A stretch of DNA of 64,000 nucleotides, from NCBI RefSeq assembly GCF_022399565.1, contig NZ_JAJTUT010000001.1, forward strand, positions 1,415,336-1,479,335. The letters are read 5' to 3'. Below, piece by piece: positions 25,869 to 34,476 of this stretch. Numbering within the stretch: position 1 is the first letter of the stretch; every line of letters starts with the position of its first letter. The stretch comes from Flavobacterium algicola (GTDB lineage Bacteria > Bacteroidota > Bacteroidia > Flavobacteriales > Flavobacteriaceae). The position numbers were made by a program, and so were the translations under genes. The notes below the pieces were generated by a model. The model did not search any database. It saw only the letters and a list, made by a program, of their open reading frames with translations, and had not been told where the DNA came from.

Positions 25869-26061
25869 GGATATGTCCATGAGTCTTGGTAACTTGGAAG
25901 TAGTTAGTTAGAAATAATGTTGATGCATTTACCATGGCTTTGCATAGACCTTTAAATTCTACAGTTTTCAAATGTATTCTATGAGATTCTAAGGATTCTT
26001 GCGGAACGGACTCCTTAACAGAAAGTCATTTGCAGTAACAGCTATTTTTTAAGTAAGCTGA
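25869..26061 (+). pseudogene. Degenerate copy of the 3' end of the nucleoside-recognition gene
   Basis: Matches the 3' end of the gene at 24199-25638 block by block: GGATATGT..GA.TCTTGG, TGTTGATGC, CC.TGGCTTT..AGACC, TTCTATGAG, GGACTCCTTAAC, GTAAC.GCTAT and AGCTG occur in the same order as at 25327-25631. The copy has frameshifts, point changes and one deletion of about 115 bp. It is followed, like the original, by a small lipoprotein-type start. It cannot encode protein. It is best explained as a decayed tandem duplication. Confidence 0.65.
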
Positions 26062-26100
26062 AGTTTTAGACCACACAAATAATAACTTAAATTAATAAAT

Positions 26101-26172
26101 ATGAAAAAGTATGCAAAATACATTGCAATTGCATTTGTAATCCTGTTTTTAGTGGCAAGTTTGCTTCAATAG
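26101..26172 (+). pseudogene. Truncated second copy of the small lipoprotein gene
   Basis: A 23-codon frame MKKYAKYIAIAFVILF, VASLLQ, then stop. Its first 16 residues parallel the pseudogene at 25674 (MRKYTKYITIGLSILF). The lipobox and PPGQAKK tail are missing and no downstream trace of them is seen. It is probably the decayed partner of the duplication; translation of a 23-residue membrane peptide cannot be excluded. Confidence 0.55.
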
Positions 26173-26265
26173 TCGATTTTTTCCCTAATTAGAATTTTAG
26201 AAAAGTAAGTTTAAATTCTAATAAATTGACTTTTTTACATTAGTAACAAATTTTAATTAATAAGA

Positions 26266-26958
26266 ATGAAGAAAGTAATTATTTTTTTACTAATTTTTTC
26301 TGCTTGTAAAAAAGCGGAAAATAAGGATTTTGCTTTAGTCGAGCAAGAAGTAGGTATAATTAAAAAGGTTGATGCTTATGTAAAGACAGATACTATAGCA
26401 TTTAATGGAGAAATTGGAAATGAATATGCTTTGGCTCACTTAATAAGTAAAAAATGGGATAAGGACAGTGTTTGTACTGCTTATTTCAAAATTGATTTTA
26501 TAAAAGAAAAAAATCTAATATTCTCTAAAAATTTAACCGTCTCCGGCTACTATGAAATCTCAGAATGGTTTAGCACTCCACTTTTTGAAATAGAAAATTG
26601 TCCATTGGTAAATATCACTTTAGGTTATCAAGCATGTGGCTATTCTCAAAATAATTTTGTTTTTCATATAAGCGATGAGTCACAGCAGTTAGTAAATAGC
26701 AATGTCTCATTTGCAGATGCTCCCTACAGTGAGGGTCTTGATTTCTTTCCTATAATTAAAAATAATATTTTGATTTCATTTTATTCAATACACCGATCAA
26801 TTGGGGCGGAGGATGATAATTCATACAATGAAGATGATGAAAAATTGATTGTAAGTATTTCTGACTCTACGACGTATAATTTCGAAAATAAAAAGTGGAA
26901 AGATAAGTTGATTACGCAAAAAGGCAAAATATATCGTACCGAGGAAATGAGTTTTTAA
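26266..26958 (+). CDS. Hypothetical lipoprotein
   Basis: 230 residues, not recognised. Signal peptide MKKVIIFLLIFSAC with lipobox and lipid-acceptor Cys14, then a Lys-rich tether KKAENKDF. The rest is beta-rich and acidic, with GYQACGYSQNNF in the middle and an acidic cluster AEDDNSYNEDDEK near the C-terminus. Probably held in the periplasm or on the outer membrane by its lipid. It follows the decayed duplication and precedes fumarase; 173 bp separate it from the fumarase start, so co-transcription with that gene is not assured. Codon use looks like the neighbours. No function is proposed. Confidence 0.65.
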   Translation: MKKVIIFLLIFSACKKAENKDFALVEQEVGIIKKVDAYVKTDTIAFNGEIGNEYALAHLISKKWDKDSVCTAYFKIDFIKEKNLIFSKNLTVSGYYEISEWFSTPLFEIENCPLVNITLGYQACGYSQNNFVFHISDESQQLVNSNVSFADAPYSEGLDFFPIIKNNILISFYSIHRSIGAEDDNSYNEDDEKLIVSISDSTTYNFENKKWKDKLITQKGKIYRTEEMSF

Positions 26959-27131
26959 TTTATACTTTAGCTAGCTACAATGCGTGATGCTGTTAAAGAT
27001 TCTTTTTGATGCCAATTAATTAATTAAATGCTTTTCAAGAAAATCATTTAACATATTTTAGAGATTCCTTTACAAAATTCGACCTTAAAACTTAGATGCA
27101 ATTGGTATCTTTACATTTCAAAACTCAAACA

Positions 27132-28733
27132 ATGGATTTTATATATCAAGACCCGTATCCGCTATTAAAAGACGATACAGAATACCGCAAAATAACTTCA
27201 GATTTTGTAAAAGTTGAAAAACTGGGAGACAGAGAAATTTTAACTATTGATCCCAAAGGTTTAGAATTGTTGTCGCAAGAGGCTATGAAAGATGTTTCCT
27301 TTATGCTTAGAACAGCGCATCTAGAAAAGTTGAGAGCTATACTTGATGACCCTGAAGCTACAGATAACGACCGTTTTGTAGCCTACAATTTGTTGCAAAA
27401 CGCAGCGGTCGCTATTCAAGGAGAATTGCCTTCTTGTCAAGACACCGGAACAGCAATTGTGATGGGTAAAAAAGGAGAAAACGTATACACTGGTGTCGAT
27501 GATGCCGAATGGTTGTCTAAGGGAATTTTTAATACTTACCAAGAACGCAATCTACGGTACTCGCAGATCGTACCGATAAGTATGTTCGAAGAAAAAAATT
27601 CGGGTTCCAATCTTCCTGCGCAAATTGATATTTATGCCAAAAAGGGAGCTACTTATGAGTTCTTGTTTTTAGCAAAAGGAGGTGGATCTGCCAATAAAAC
27701 GTATTTATACCAACAAACAAAATCATTGTTGAACGAAAAATCAATGGATGCATTTGTTCGTGCAAAGATTAAAGATTTAGGAACTTCAGCTTGTCCACCC
27801 TATCATTTGGCTTTTGTCATTGGAGGAACTTCAGCTGAGGCGAATCTGTCTGCTGTTAAAAAAGCATCTGCAGGTTATTTTGATCATTTGCCAACCACAG
27901 GGAATATGGCTGGTCAAGCCTTCCGTGATTTGGAATGGGAAAAGAGAGTGCAATTAATATGTCAAGAAAGTGCCATTGGAGCACAATTTGGTGGAAAATA
28001 TTTCACACATGATGTACGCGTAATTCGTTTGCCTCGTCATGCTGCTTCTTGCCCAGTTGGGCTGGGTGTTTCCTGTTCTGCAGATAGAAATATCAAAGGT
28101 AAAATTACCAAAGATGGAATTTTTGTAGAACAGTTAGAAGTTAATCCAGCACGATTATTACCAGAAACAGCACCACATTTGGAGCCTGCAATAGATATTG
28201 ATTTGAATCGTCCTATGGCAGATATTTTGGCGGAATTGACTAAGTACCCTATAAAAACCCGTCTGAAATTGAATGGAACTTTAATCGTGGCTCGCGATGC
28301 CGCTCATGCTCGAATTAAAGAGATGCTTGATGCGGGAGAACCGATGCCAGAATATTTCAAAAATCACCCTGTGTATTATGCGGGTCCTGCTAAAACTCCA
28401 GACGGAATGGCATCTGGTAGTTTTGGGCCTACAACTGCGGGTCGTATGGATGTGTATGTAGATGAATTTCAAAAACATGGTGGAAGTATGATTATGCTTG
28501 CCAAAGGAAACCGTACCAAAGATGTTATAAATGCTTGTAATACCTACGGTGGTTTTTACCTTGGTTCAATTGGTGGTCCTGCTGCAATTTTAGCACAAGA
28601 CAATATCTTGAAAGTTGAGGTTGTAGATTTTGCAGAATTAGGAATGGAAGCTGTTCGAAAAATTACGATCAAAGATTTTCCAGCATTTATTATTACTGAT
28701 GATAAAGGAAATGATTTCTTTGAGAATTTGTAA
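27132..28733 (+). CDS. fumA: Class I (iron-sulfur) fumarate hydratase
   Basis: Interconverts fumarate and L-malate in the TCA cycle. 533 residues, the fused alpha-beta form typical of FumA/FumB. The [4Fe-4S] ligand cysteines lie in [18 protein letters not shown] and HAASCPVG. The second half starts near DINRPM-like sequence ([14 protein letters not shown]) and contains [20 protein letters not shown], characteristic of the beta domain. The ATG at 27132 (MDFIYQDP) is preferred over an in-frame codon 36 bp upstream because the conserved start begins there and a weak promoter-like TATCTTTA lies at 27106-27113. The oxygen-labile class I enzyme is usual in Bacteroidota. A hairpin follows the gene. 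Confidence 0.95.
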   Translation: MDFIYQDPYPLLKDDTEYRKITSDFVKVEKLGDREILTIDPKGLELLSQEAMKDVSFMLRTAHLEKLRAILDDPEATDNDRFVAYNLLQNAAVAIQGELPSCQDTGTAIVMGKKGENVYTGVDDAEWLSKGIFNTYQERNLRYSQIVPISMFEEKNSGSNLPAQIDIYAKKGATYEFLFLAKGGGSANKTYLYQQTKSLLNEKSMDAFVRAKIKDLGTSACPPYHLAFVIGGTSAEANLSAVKKASAGYFDHLPTTGNMAGQAFRDLEWEKRVQLICQESAIGAQFGGKYFTHDVRVIRLPRHAASCPVGLGVSCSADRNIKGKITKDGIFVEQLEVNPARLLPETAPHLEPAIDIDLNRPMADILAELTKYPIKTRLKLNGTLIVARDAAHARIKEMLDAGEPMPEYFKNHPVYYAGPAKTPDGMASGSFGPTTAGRMDVYVDEFQKHGGSMIMLAKGNRTKDVINACNTYGGFYLGSIGGPAAILAQDNILKVEVVDFAELGMEAVRKITIKDFPAFIITDDKGNDFFENL

Positions 28734-28764
28734 TGATAAATGTTATAATAAAATTTAAATATAA

Positions 28765-28788
28765 GAAGACCGCTAAGTAGCGGTCTTC
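28765..28788 (+). terminator. Terminator of fumarase
   Basis: Perfect 10-bp stem GAAGACCGCT / AGCGGTCTTC with loop AAGT, 32 bp after the fumarase stop and followed by TCATTTTAT. Confidence 0.8.
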
Positions 28789-28839
28789 TCATTTTATAAA
28801 AACATCATTACTATTTACATGCTGATGAAAAACAGCAAA

Positions 28840-28878
28840 AAAAAAGTCACTTTCAAATACTATGAAAGTGACTTTTTT
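28840..28878. terminator. Terminator of gpsA, usable in both directions
   Basis: Perfect 16-bp stem AAAAAAGTCACTTTCA and complement with a 7-base loop. The A/T ends give a T-run on either strand. It lies 17 bp beyond the gpsA stop codon. Confidence 0.85.
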
Positions 28879-28894
28879 ATATTTATTTTCTCAT

Positions 28895-29890
28895 TTAATC
28901 TAACTTATCTGTCAGTTCTTTAAATGTTTTCTTGGCATTCTTGTTTTCGTACAAAATTTCATAAACAGCGTCAATAATTGGTGTTTTTGCTCCGTACGTT
29001 TCATTGAGCTTATAAGCACTTTTGGTAGCATAATAACCTTCGGATACCATACTCATTTCCATCATGGCGCTTTTTACCGTATATCCTTTACCAATCATAT
29101 TTCCAAACATTCTGTTTCTGGAAAACACAGAATATCCTGTAACCAATAAATCTCCTAGGTAAGCAGAGTCATTGATATTACGTTTCATTTTATGTACTTT
29201 TCGAATAAATTTCTTCATTTCGCGTATTCCGTTACTCATCAAAACTGACTGGAAATTATCTCCATAACCCAAACCATGAGCAATACCGGCAGCGATAGCA
29301 TATATATTCTTTAACATCGCGGCATATTCCGTTCCGATGATGTCATCAGTTATTTTAGTTTTAATGTAGTTGCTAGAAAGGTTTTTTCCAACCAATTTTG
29401 CCTTTGCAGGATCTCCACAAGCAATTGTCAAATAAGACAAACGTTCTAGGGCCACCTCTTCTGCATGGCAAGGACCTGTAATAACTCCAATATTGTAATA
29501 CGGAATATCATAAGTGTAGTGGAAATGTTCACCAACGATCAAGCTAGTCTCTGGTACAATTCCCTTGATGGCAGAAAATATAACTTTATCCTTTAGAGAA
29601 ACTGTCAAGTTTTGCAATTCAGCATCCAAAAATGCAGAAGGAATTGCAAATATCAAATAATCTGCATTGGTCGCAGCCTCATTGATGTCATTGGTTAACT
29701 TCAACTTAGTTGTATCAAATTCGACAGAACTTAAATAATTTGGATTGTGTTTATATGCTTTTAAATGTTCTATTGCTCCTTCATTACGCATATACCAGGT
29801 CACCTCAGAGAGGTTGTTGCATAGCATTTTCGTTATAGCGGTTGCCCAGCTTCCGCCACCAATAACCGCAAATTTTTTAATTTCGCTCAT
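28895..29890 (-). CDS. gpsA: NAD(P)+ glycerol-3-phosphate dehydrogenase
   Basis: Reduces dihydroxyacetone phosphate to sn-glycerol-3-phosphate, the backbone precursor of membrane phospholipids. 331 residues. Rossmann motif FAVIGGGSWATAITKML at the N-terminus, then AIPSAFL and FSAIKGIVPET, with the catalytic Lys region in GTEYAAMLKNIYAIAAGIAHGLGYGDN. The start at 29890 (MSEIKKF) is chosen because a -7 element overlaps the alternative upstream start. The motif SRNRMFGNMIGKGYTV and the EGYYATKSAYKL segment are normal for the family. It is a single-gene unit bounded by a terminator. Confidence 0.95.
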   Translation of the reverse strand: MSEIKKFAVIGGGSWATAITKMLCNNLSEVTWYMRNEGAIEHLKAYKHNPNYLSSVEFDTTKLKLTNDINEAATNADYLIFAIPSAFLDAELQNLTVSLKDKVIFSAIKGIVPETSLIVGEHFHYTYDIPYYNIGVITGPCHAEEVALERLSYLTIACGDPAKAKLVGKNLSSNYIKTKITDDIIGTEYAAMLKNIYAIAAGIAHGLGYGDNFQSVLMSNGIREMKKFIRKVHKMKRNINDSAYLGDLLVTGYSVFSRNRMFGNMIGKGYTVKSAMMEMSMVSEGYYATKSAYKLNETYGAKTPIIDAVYEILYENKNAKKTFKELTDKLD

Positions 29891-29908
29891 TTTAGAATAA
29901 TATTTAGT

Positions 29909-29916
29909 CAAAAGTA
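29909..29916 (-). promoter_or_regulatory. Probable -7 element of gpsA
   Basis: On the minus strand TACTTTTG, an exact TAnnTTTG match, 19 bp before the chosen gpsA ATG. Confidence 0.5.
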
Positions 29917-30118
29917 CTTAAAAATGGGGTAATCATAGAATAAATGGATGTTTTGTAATTTGTTTTTTTAGTTAAAAATTCACAAAATAGAATTAAAATA
30001 CTCTTTTTATTCTGTTTTCACAATATAACGATTTTAATTTCGTTATAATGCTTTAATATTGAATGATTTAGTAGTTATTCAAAATTGACAGCAGTCAATT
30101 ATGTTTTGGTAAAACGAG

Positions 30119-30150
30119 AAAGGCGTTTTGGAAATTTCCAAAACGCCTTT
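30119..30150 (-). terminator. Terminator of the alcohol dehydrogenase operon
   Basis: Perfect palindrome, AAAGGCGTTTTGGAAA followed directly by its complement, 29 bp beyond the alcohol dehydrogenase stop codon. Confidence 0.75.
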
Positions 30151-30178
30151 TCTTAACCCGAATACTCGGTATTCTGAA

Positions 30179-31342
30179 TTAGTAACTTTTTTCTACAATC
30201 TCTTTTACTTTATCCAAGGTCACATTTTGTCTTTCGCCTAAGCCAAGCCATCCTCTTTCCTCAAATCTTTTTACAATTATTGCAGCTGTATTATCATAAT
30301 CTTTCACATAATCTGACAACTTAGTATCCATACCCATAGTGTGGAAAAATTGAACTGTATGAGCAATTGCTTCTTGAGCAACTGCATCATCAGTTCCGGT
30401 CAAATTAAATATGCGTCTTCCGTATTGTGCTAATTTCTCTTTCTTTGTCTCAAAAAGCGCTTGGTACAAGTTCGGACCTACAATTGCCAATGTTCTTGCA
30501 TGGTCAATTCCGTACATAGCCGTTAATTCGTGCCCAATCATGTGCGTAGCCCAATCATTTGGAACACCTTTTTGAATTAATCCATTTAATGCCATTGTGC
30601 AACTCCACATAAAATTGGATGCCAATGCATAATCTTTTGGATCTGCAACTACTTTTGGACCAACTTCAATTAAGGTTTGCAAAATCCCTTCAGAAATACG
30701 GTCTTGCAGATAGCCCTCGTGAGGATATGTTAAGTATTGTTCTAACACGTGAGTGTAAGCGTCTACGACACCATTTTCTAATTGTCTTTTTGGCAGAGAT
30801 TCAATTACAGTAGGATCACAGATTGAGAATTTTGGAAATAATGCACTTCCGCCAAAGGCTAATTTCTCTTGCGTTTCGGCAATAGTAACCACCGCTCCAG
30901 AGTTCATTTCGCTTCCGGTCGCTGGCAATGTAAGTACTGTTCCAAAAGGAATTACTTTTGTAGTATCGGTAATAAGAATTCTTTTTCTTAAAATCTCAGC
31001 AGGATCTCCATCGTAATGTACAGCACCAGAAATAAATTTGACACCATCAATTACAGATCCACCACCAACGGCAAGAATGAAATCAATATTTTGTTCTTTG
31101 ATAACAGCAACTGCCTTCATTAATGTTTCATAATGAGGATTAGGCTCTATACCACCAAATTCAATAATTTCAAATCCTTCTAATGCGTCAGTAACTTGTT
31201 TGTGTATTCCGTTTTTAAAAATACTTCCACCACCATAAGCCAATAATATCTTGGCTCCCGCAGGTACAAGTTTTGTTAACTGTTCTATTTGTCCTTTACC
31301 AAAAACATAATTGGTAGGATTGTAATATTGAAAATTTAACAT
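30179..31342 (-). CDS. Iron-containing alcohol dehydrogenase (YqhD/BDH type)
   Basis: 387 residues of the group III iron/zinc alcohol dehydrogenases, which reduce aldehydes (butyraldehyde, methylglyoxal, other short aldehydes), usually with NADPH. Opening NFQYYNPTNYVFGKGQIEQL, nucleotide loop GGGSVIDGVKFI, and metal ligands in NGVVDAYTHVLEQYLTYP, GHELTAMYGIDHARTLAI and later His residues. It starts 1 bp after the stop of an exported DJ-1-like gene, forming a two-gene operon divergent from a LysR regulator. This context suggests aldehyde detoxification. The substrate is inferred from the family only. Confidence 0.92.
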   Translation of the reverse strand: MLNFQYYNPTNYVFGKGQIEQLTKLVPAGAKILLAYGGGSIFKNGIHKQVTDALEGFEIIEFGGIEPNPHYETLMKAVAVIKEQNIDFILAVGGGSVIDGVKFISGAVHYDGDPAEILRKRILITDTTKVIPFGTVLTLPATGSEMNSGAVVTIAETQEKLAFGGSALFPKFSICDPTVIESLPKRQLENGVVDAYTHVLEQYLTYPHEGYLQDRISEGILQTLIEVGPKVVADPKDYALASNFMWSCTMALNGLIQKGVPNDWATHMIGHELTAMYGIDHARTLAIVGPNLYQALFETKKEKLAQYGRRIFNLTGTDDAVAQEAIAHTVQFFHTMGMDTKLSDYVKDYDNTAAIIVKRFEERGWLGLGERQNVTLDKVKEIVEKSY

Positions 31343-31343
31343 C

Positions 31344-32114
31344 TTATTTTTTTTGATTTAATTGGTGTAATAATTTTTCAGCAACTAATTTTGACGAAGC
31401 TGGGTTTTGTCCCGTAATTAATAAGCCATCTTCTACTGCATATGGATTCCAGTCTTCACCTTTTGAGTAAGATGCTCCGTTTTCTTGCAATGCATCTTCA
31501 AGTAAAAAAGGAACAACATCTGTTAAACCTACTGCAGCTTCCTCAGTATTTGAGAAACCAGTAACTTTTTTTCCTTTAACCAAAAATTCTCCATTCACTT
31601 TTACGTTTTTCAAAACTGCTGGTGAGTGACATACAAAGGCAACCGGTTTGTTGTTTGTATAAAAAGAAGTAATTAATTTACTTGAATCTTCACTAGATGC
31701 TAAATCCCATAGTGGCCCGTGACCTCCTGGATAAAATACGGCATCGTAATCTGCTTCTTTTACATCAGCTAGCTTATGAGTTTTACTCAATTTAACTTGT
31801 AATGCTGTGTCTTTATCAAAACGTTTAGTATCCTCTGTTGCAAATGAAGCATCTGCACTTTTTGGATCAATTGGAGGTTGACCTCCTAGTGGAGTTGCAA
31901 TATCAATTAATACTCCTTTGTCTGCTAATTCATAGTATGGAGCTGCAAATTCTTCAACCCAAAATCCTGTTTTTTCTCCTGTGTTCCCTAAATCTGAATG
32001 ACTTGTTAGAACGAATAATACTTTTTTCATCTTAGTTTTTTTATTTTTTTGCGCAGTTGCTGTAAAACAACCTACCGTTAATACTATTAAAGCAAATAAT
32101 GCTACTTTTTTCAT
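31344..32114 (-). CDS. Exported DJ-1/PfpI-family protein (Hsp31-like)
   Basis: 256 residues. Signal peptide MKKVALFALIVLTVGCFTATAQ, then a DJ-1/PfpI domain: VLFVLTSHSDLGNTGEKTGFWVEEFAAPYY is Hsp31-like (positions not exact), AVFYPGGHGPLWDLASS follows, and the nucleophile elbow is in VAFVCHSPAVL. The cysteine and the following His are the usual catalytic pair of glyoxalase-III/chaperone members, with the Glu in the WVEEF segment. Export is unusual because Hsp31-type proteins are cytosolic in enterobacteria. The start at 32114 fits the signal peptide. It is co-transcribed with the alcohol dehydrogenase and divergent from a LysR gene. Confidence 0.85.
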   Translation of the reverse strand: MKKVALFALIVLTVGCFTATAQKNKKTKMKKVLFVLTSHSDLGNTGEKTGFWVEEFAAPYYELADKGVLIDIATPLGGQPPIDPKSADASFATEDTKRFDKDTALQVKLSKTHKLADVKEADYDAVFYPGGHGPLWDLASSEDSSKLITSFYTNNKPVAFVCHSPAVLKNVKVNGEFLVKGKKVTGFSNTEEAAVGLTDVVPFLLEDALQENGASYSKGEDWNPYAVEDGLLITGQNPASSKLVAEKLLHQLNQKK

Positions 32115-32174
32115 TTTGTTATTTTGTTTGAACAAATTTACGGCTATTATGCTATAGGTAAAAATAATTTAAAT

Positions 32175-32182
32175 TATGTTTG
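32175..32182 (+). promoter_or_regulatory. Probable -7 element of the LysR gene
   Basis: TATGTTTG matches TAnnTTTG, 20 bp before the ATG at 32202. The 87-bp divergent region also must hold the promoter of the DJ-1 operon and the LysR binding sites; none is clear by eye. Confidence 0.45.
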
Positions 32183-32201
32183 TGATAAATATATTTATAT
32201 C

Positions 32202-33098
32202 ATGGTCAATCTCGAATGGTACAGAACATTTAAATCGGTTTATAAAAATAGGAATTTCTCCTTGGCGGCAAAAGAATTATTTATAAGCCAACCTGCCGTA
32301 AGTCAGCAAATTGGAATGCTGGAAGCACATGTAGGGCATAAATTATTTAATAGAAAATCAAAAGGTGTAGACCCCACGGAATATGCTAATCTGCTAAATA
32401 ACCTCATTATCGAAGCTCTCGACCGTCTCGAAAATGTGGAAAATGGTTTTCGAGCAAAAGCATTTAGTGCCAATCATTTGATAACGGTAGGCATATCACA
32501 ACATCTATTTAGTAGTTTGGGAAGTGTTTTAATTTCAAAATTTGACTTCATCGATTTTAATTTCCAAGATGATGAGGTATTATTTGAACTGGTCAATTCC
32601 AAGAAAATTGATTTTGCAATCGTGACACAGAAGATTGATACTTATGATACAATTCAGCAACGATTAGGTGATATTAAACCAGTTATAATAGGATCGAATT
32701 CAATTGATACGACTGAATTGCAAGAATTTTTGAAAGAAAATGATTGGAATGCAACTGAAACTTGGCTAAACGAAAAAAGGTGGTATACGATTGATGCTCG
32801 CATTTCGCACATTAAATTATTTTGGATGTATGTATTTGACAAAAAGAGACCTACGTTATTTGCAAACTACATTATTCCATCGGAATATGAAATGATAGAA
32901 ACGCTAGCCAATAATCATGGAGTAGGTATAACTTGGAGTTGTAATGCTAAATTATTTATCGAGCAGAAAAAAGTAAAGTTGCTTTGGGACAGTGATAAAA
33001 TGCCCAAAACAACTGTCTATGTTATGTGTCGAAAGAATAATAATTTTGACGAAATCTTAGATGAAATCACCAAACTTCTTCAAGAGACGTTAGCGTAA
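32202..33098 (+). CDS. LysR-family transcriptional regulator
   Basis: 298 residues. N-terminal winged helix-turn-helix begins MVNLEWYRTFKSVYKNRNFS, continues LAAKELFISQPAVSQQIGML and EAHVGHKLFNRKSKG, which is the LysR recognition helix. The effector-binding domain follows. An in-frame upstream ATG at 32124 exists, but a -7 element at 32175 and the conserved domain start favour 32202. It is divergent from the DJ-1/alcohol dehydrogenase operon, the usual layout for a LysR protein controlling its neighbour, so it probably responds to an aldehyde or redox signal. The ligand is unknown. The stop codon directly abuts the convergent nadD. Confidence 0.9.
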   Translation: MVNLEWYRTFKSVYKNRNFSLAAKELFISQPAVSQQIGMLEAHVGHKLFNRKSKGVDPTEYANLLNNLIIEALDRLENVENGFRAKAFSANHLITVGISQHLFSSLGSVLISKFDFIDFNFQDDEVLFELVNSKKIDFAIVTQKIDTYDTIQQRLGDIKPVIIGSNSIDTTELQEFLKENDWNATETWLNEKRWYTIDARISHIKLFWMYVFDKKRPTLFANYIIPSEYEMIETLANNHGVGITWSCNAKLFIEQKKVKLLWDSDKMPKTTVYVMCRKNNNFDEILDEITKLLQETLA

Positions 33099-33710
33099 TT
33101 ACTTTTTGTAAAAATTGTTGTGATCGATGTATTCCCAAACTTTGTTTGGTAATAACGGTTGCACGTTTTTATTAGATTTGATATTCTCACGAATAAAAGT
33201 TGAGGAGATCTCTACTACAGGAGCATCAATCATCTTAATTTTTGGGTTGTTTTTGTAATCAAATTTGTCGGTACCATTGACTACACCATCAGCTACGATA
33301 TCTTTTGTTTCTAACCTTGGATAAACATATAGTGAGTAATTTTTTAAAATTACTTCATAGTTTTTCCATTTATGTAGCGAATTCAAATTGTCCTCGCCCA
33401 TGATTAATGCAAATTCATAATTTGCATATTTCTCTTCTAGATAAACCAATGTATTAATGGTGTAATTGGGCTGTGGCAATTTAAACTCAATATCAGATGG
33501 TCTGAGTTTTGGAAAATCTTCTGTAGCCAAATTAACCATGTGCAAACGATGATAATCGTCTAGCAGTGTAGATTTTTTCTTTAAAGGATTGTGAGGTGTT
33601 ACGACCATCCAAACTTGATCTAAGTCTGTATGTTCTACCATGTGATTTGCAATAATCAAATGTCCCACATGCATGGGATTAAATGTTCCAAAGTAAAGTC
33701 CTATTTTCAT
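33099..33710 (-). CDS. nadD: Nicotinate-nucleotide adenylyltransferase
   Basis: Transfers AMP from ATP to nicotinate mononucleotide, giving deamido-NAD in NAD synthesis. 203 residues. Nucleotidyltransferase motif GTFNPMHVGHLIIANHM (HxGH type) near the N-terminus, FALIMGEDNLNSLHKWKNY in the middle, and the ISSTFIRENI C-terminal ATP-binding signature. It is the last gene of a leftward yicC-gmk-nadD set, an order common in Bacteroidota, with gaps of 77 and 116 bp. The stop codon is directly adjacent to the end of the convergent LysR gene. Confidence 0.95.
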   Translation of the reverse strand: MKIGLYFGTFNPMHVGHLIIANHMVEHTDLDQVWMVVTPHNPLKKKSTLLDDYHRLHMVNLATEDFPKLRPSDIEFKLPQPNYTINTLVYLEEKYANYEFALIMGEDNLNSLHKWKNYEVILKNYSLYVYPRLETKDIVADGVVNGTDKFDYKNNPKIKMIDAPVVEISSTFIRENIKSNKNVQPLLPNKVWEYIDHNNFYKK

Positions 33711-33826
33711 ATTTTTTAATAATTAGTATCTAATGATTTATAAGTAATGAACTATAATTTGGTTGATTATGGTTAGCAAAAAGCAGATGATATGGCAATT
33801 TATGAAAAATTATTAATTTTAGTAAA

Positions 33827-34399
33827 CTATTTATTTACAAAATCATTTACAAGCTGATAGGCTTCATCTAGTGCTATACCCAATTCATAATTCTTAATAA
33901 CAACGTCAAATTGTGGTGCAGTAGCCAATTCTACGTGTGCTTTGGCAATTCGCATATTAATTTTATCCTCACTTTCGGTCGAACGTTCTTTCAATCGTCT
34001 TTTTAATTCGTCAACGCTCGGTGGTTTTACAAAAACAGCCAAGGTCTCATCAGGAAATTTAGACTTGATTCGCAACCCTCCAGCAACATCAATATCAAAA
34101 ATCACATTTTTACCAAGTGCCCAAATACGTTCTACTTCGCTTTTCAAAGTGCCATAAAAGTTATCTCGGTACACTTCTTCCCATTCTACAAAATCTTCTC
34201 CTTTTATGTGGGTTTTAAATTGATCCAAAGACATGAAATAATAATCTTTTCCGCTGACCTCTTCTCCACGAGCTTCACGTGTCGCTGCTGATATAGAGAA
34301 TTCAAGATTTAAATCATTTTGTTTTAATAAATGCCTAACTATAGTCGTTTTTCCCGATCCTGATGGGGCAGAGAATACAATTAATTTTCCTTTTTTCAT
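33827..34399 (-). CDS. gmk: Guanylate kinase
   Basis: Phosphorylates GMP to GDP with ATP. 190 residues, normal length. P-loop FSAPSGSGKTTI at residues ~8-19, GMP-binding region STREARGEEVSGKDYYFMS and the lid segment RRLKERSTESEDKINMRIAKA. Lies between yicC and nadD in a leftward cluster. No oddity is seen. Confidence 0.96.
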   Translation of the reverse strand: MKKGKLIVFSAPSGSGKTTIVRHLLKQNDLNLEFSISAATREARGEEVSGKDYYFMSLDQFKTHIKGEDFVEWEEVYRDNFYGTLKSEVERIWALGKNVIFDIDVAGGLRIKSKFPDETLAVFVKPPSVDELKRRLKERSTESEDKINMRIAKAHVELATAPQFDVVIKNYELGIALDEAYQLVNDFVNK

Positions 34400-34476
34400 T
34401 TTATAATAGTACTAGAAATAATGCAATTTTTGGGCAAATAGGTAAGAATTCATTCTTAGCGTATTTGCCACTATTA

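Noticed and set aside
25669..26172. Small insertion sequence as the cause of the broken region after the Gate-protein gene
   Set aside because: No terminal inverted repeats, target duplication or transposase fragment is visible, while the block similarity to the adjacent gene explains the region as a duplication.
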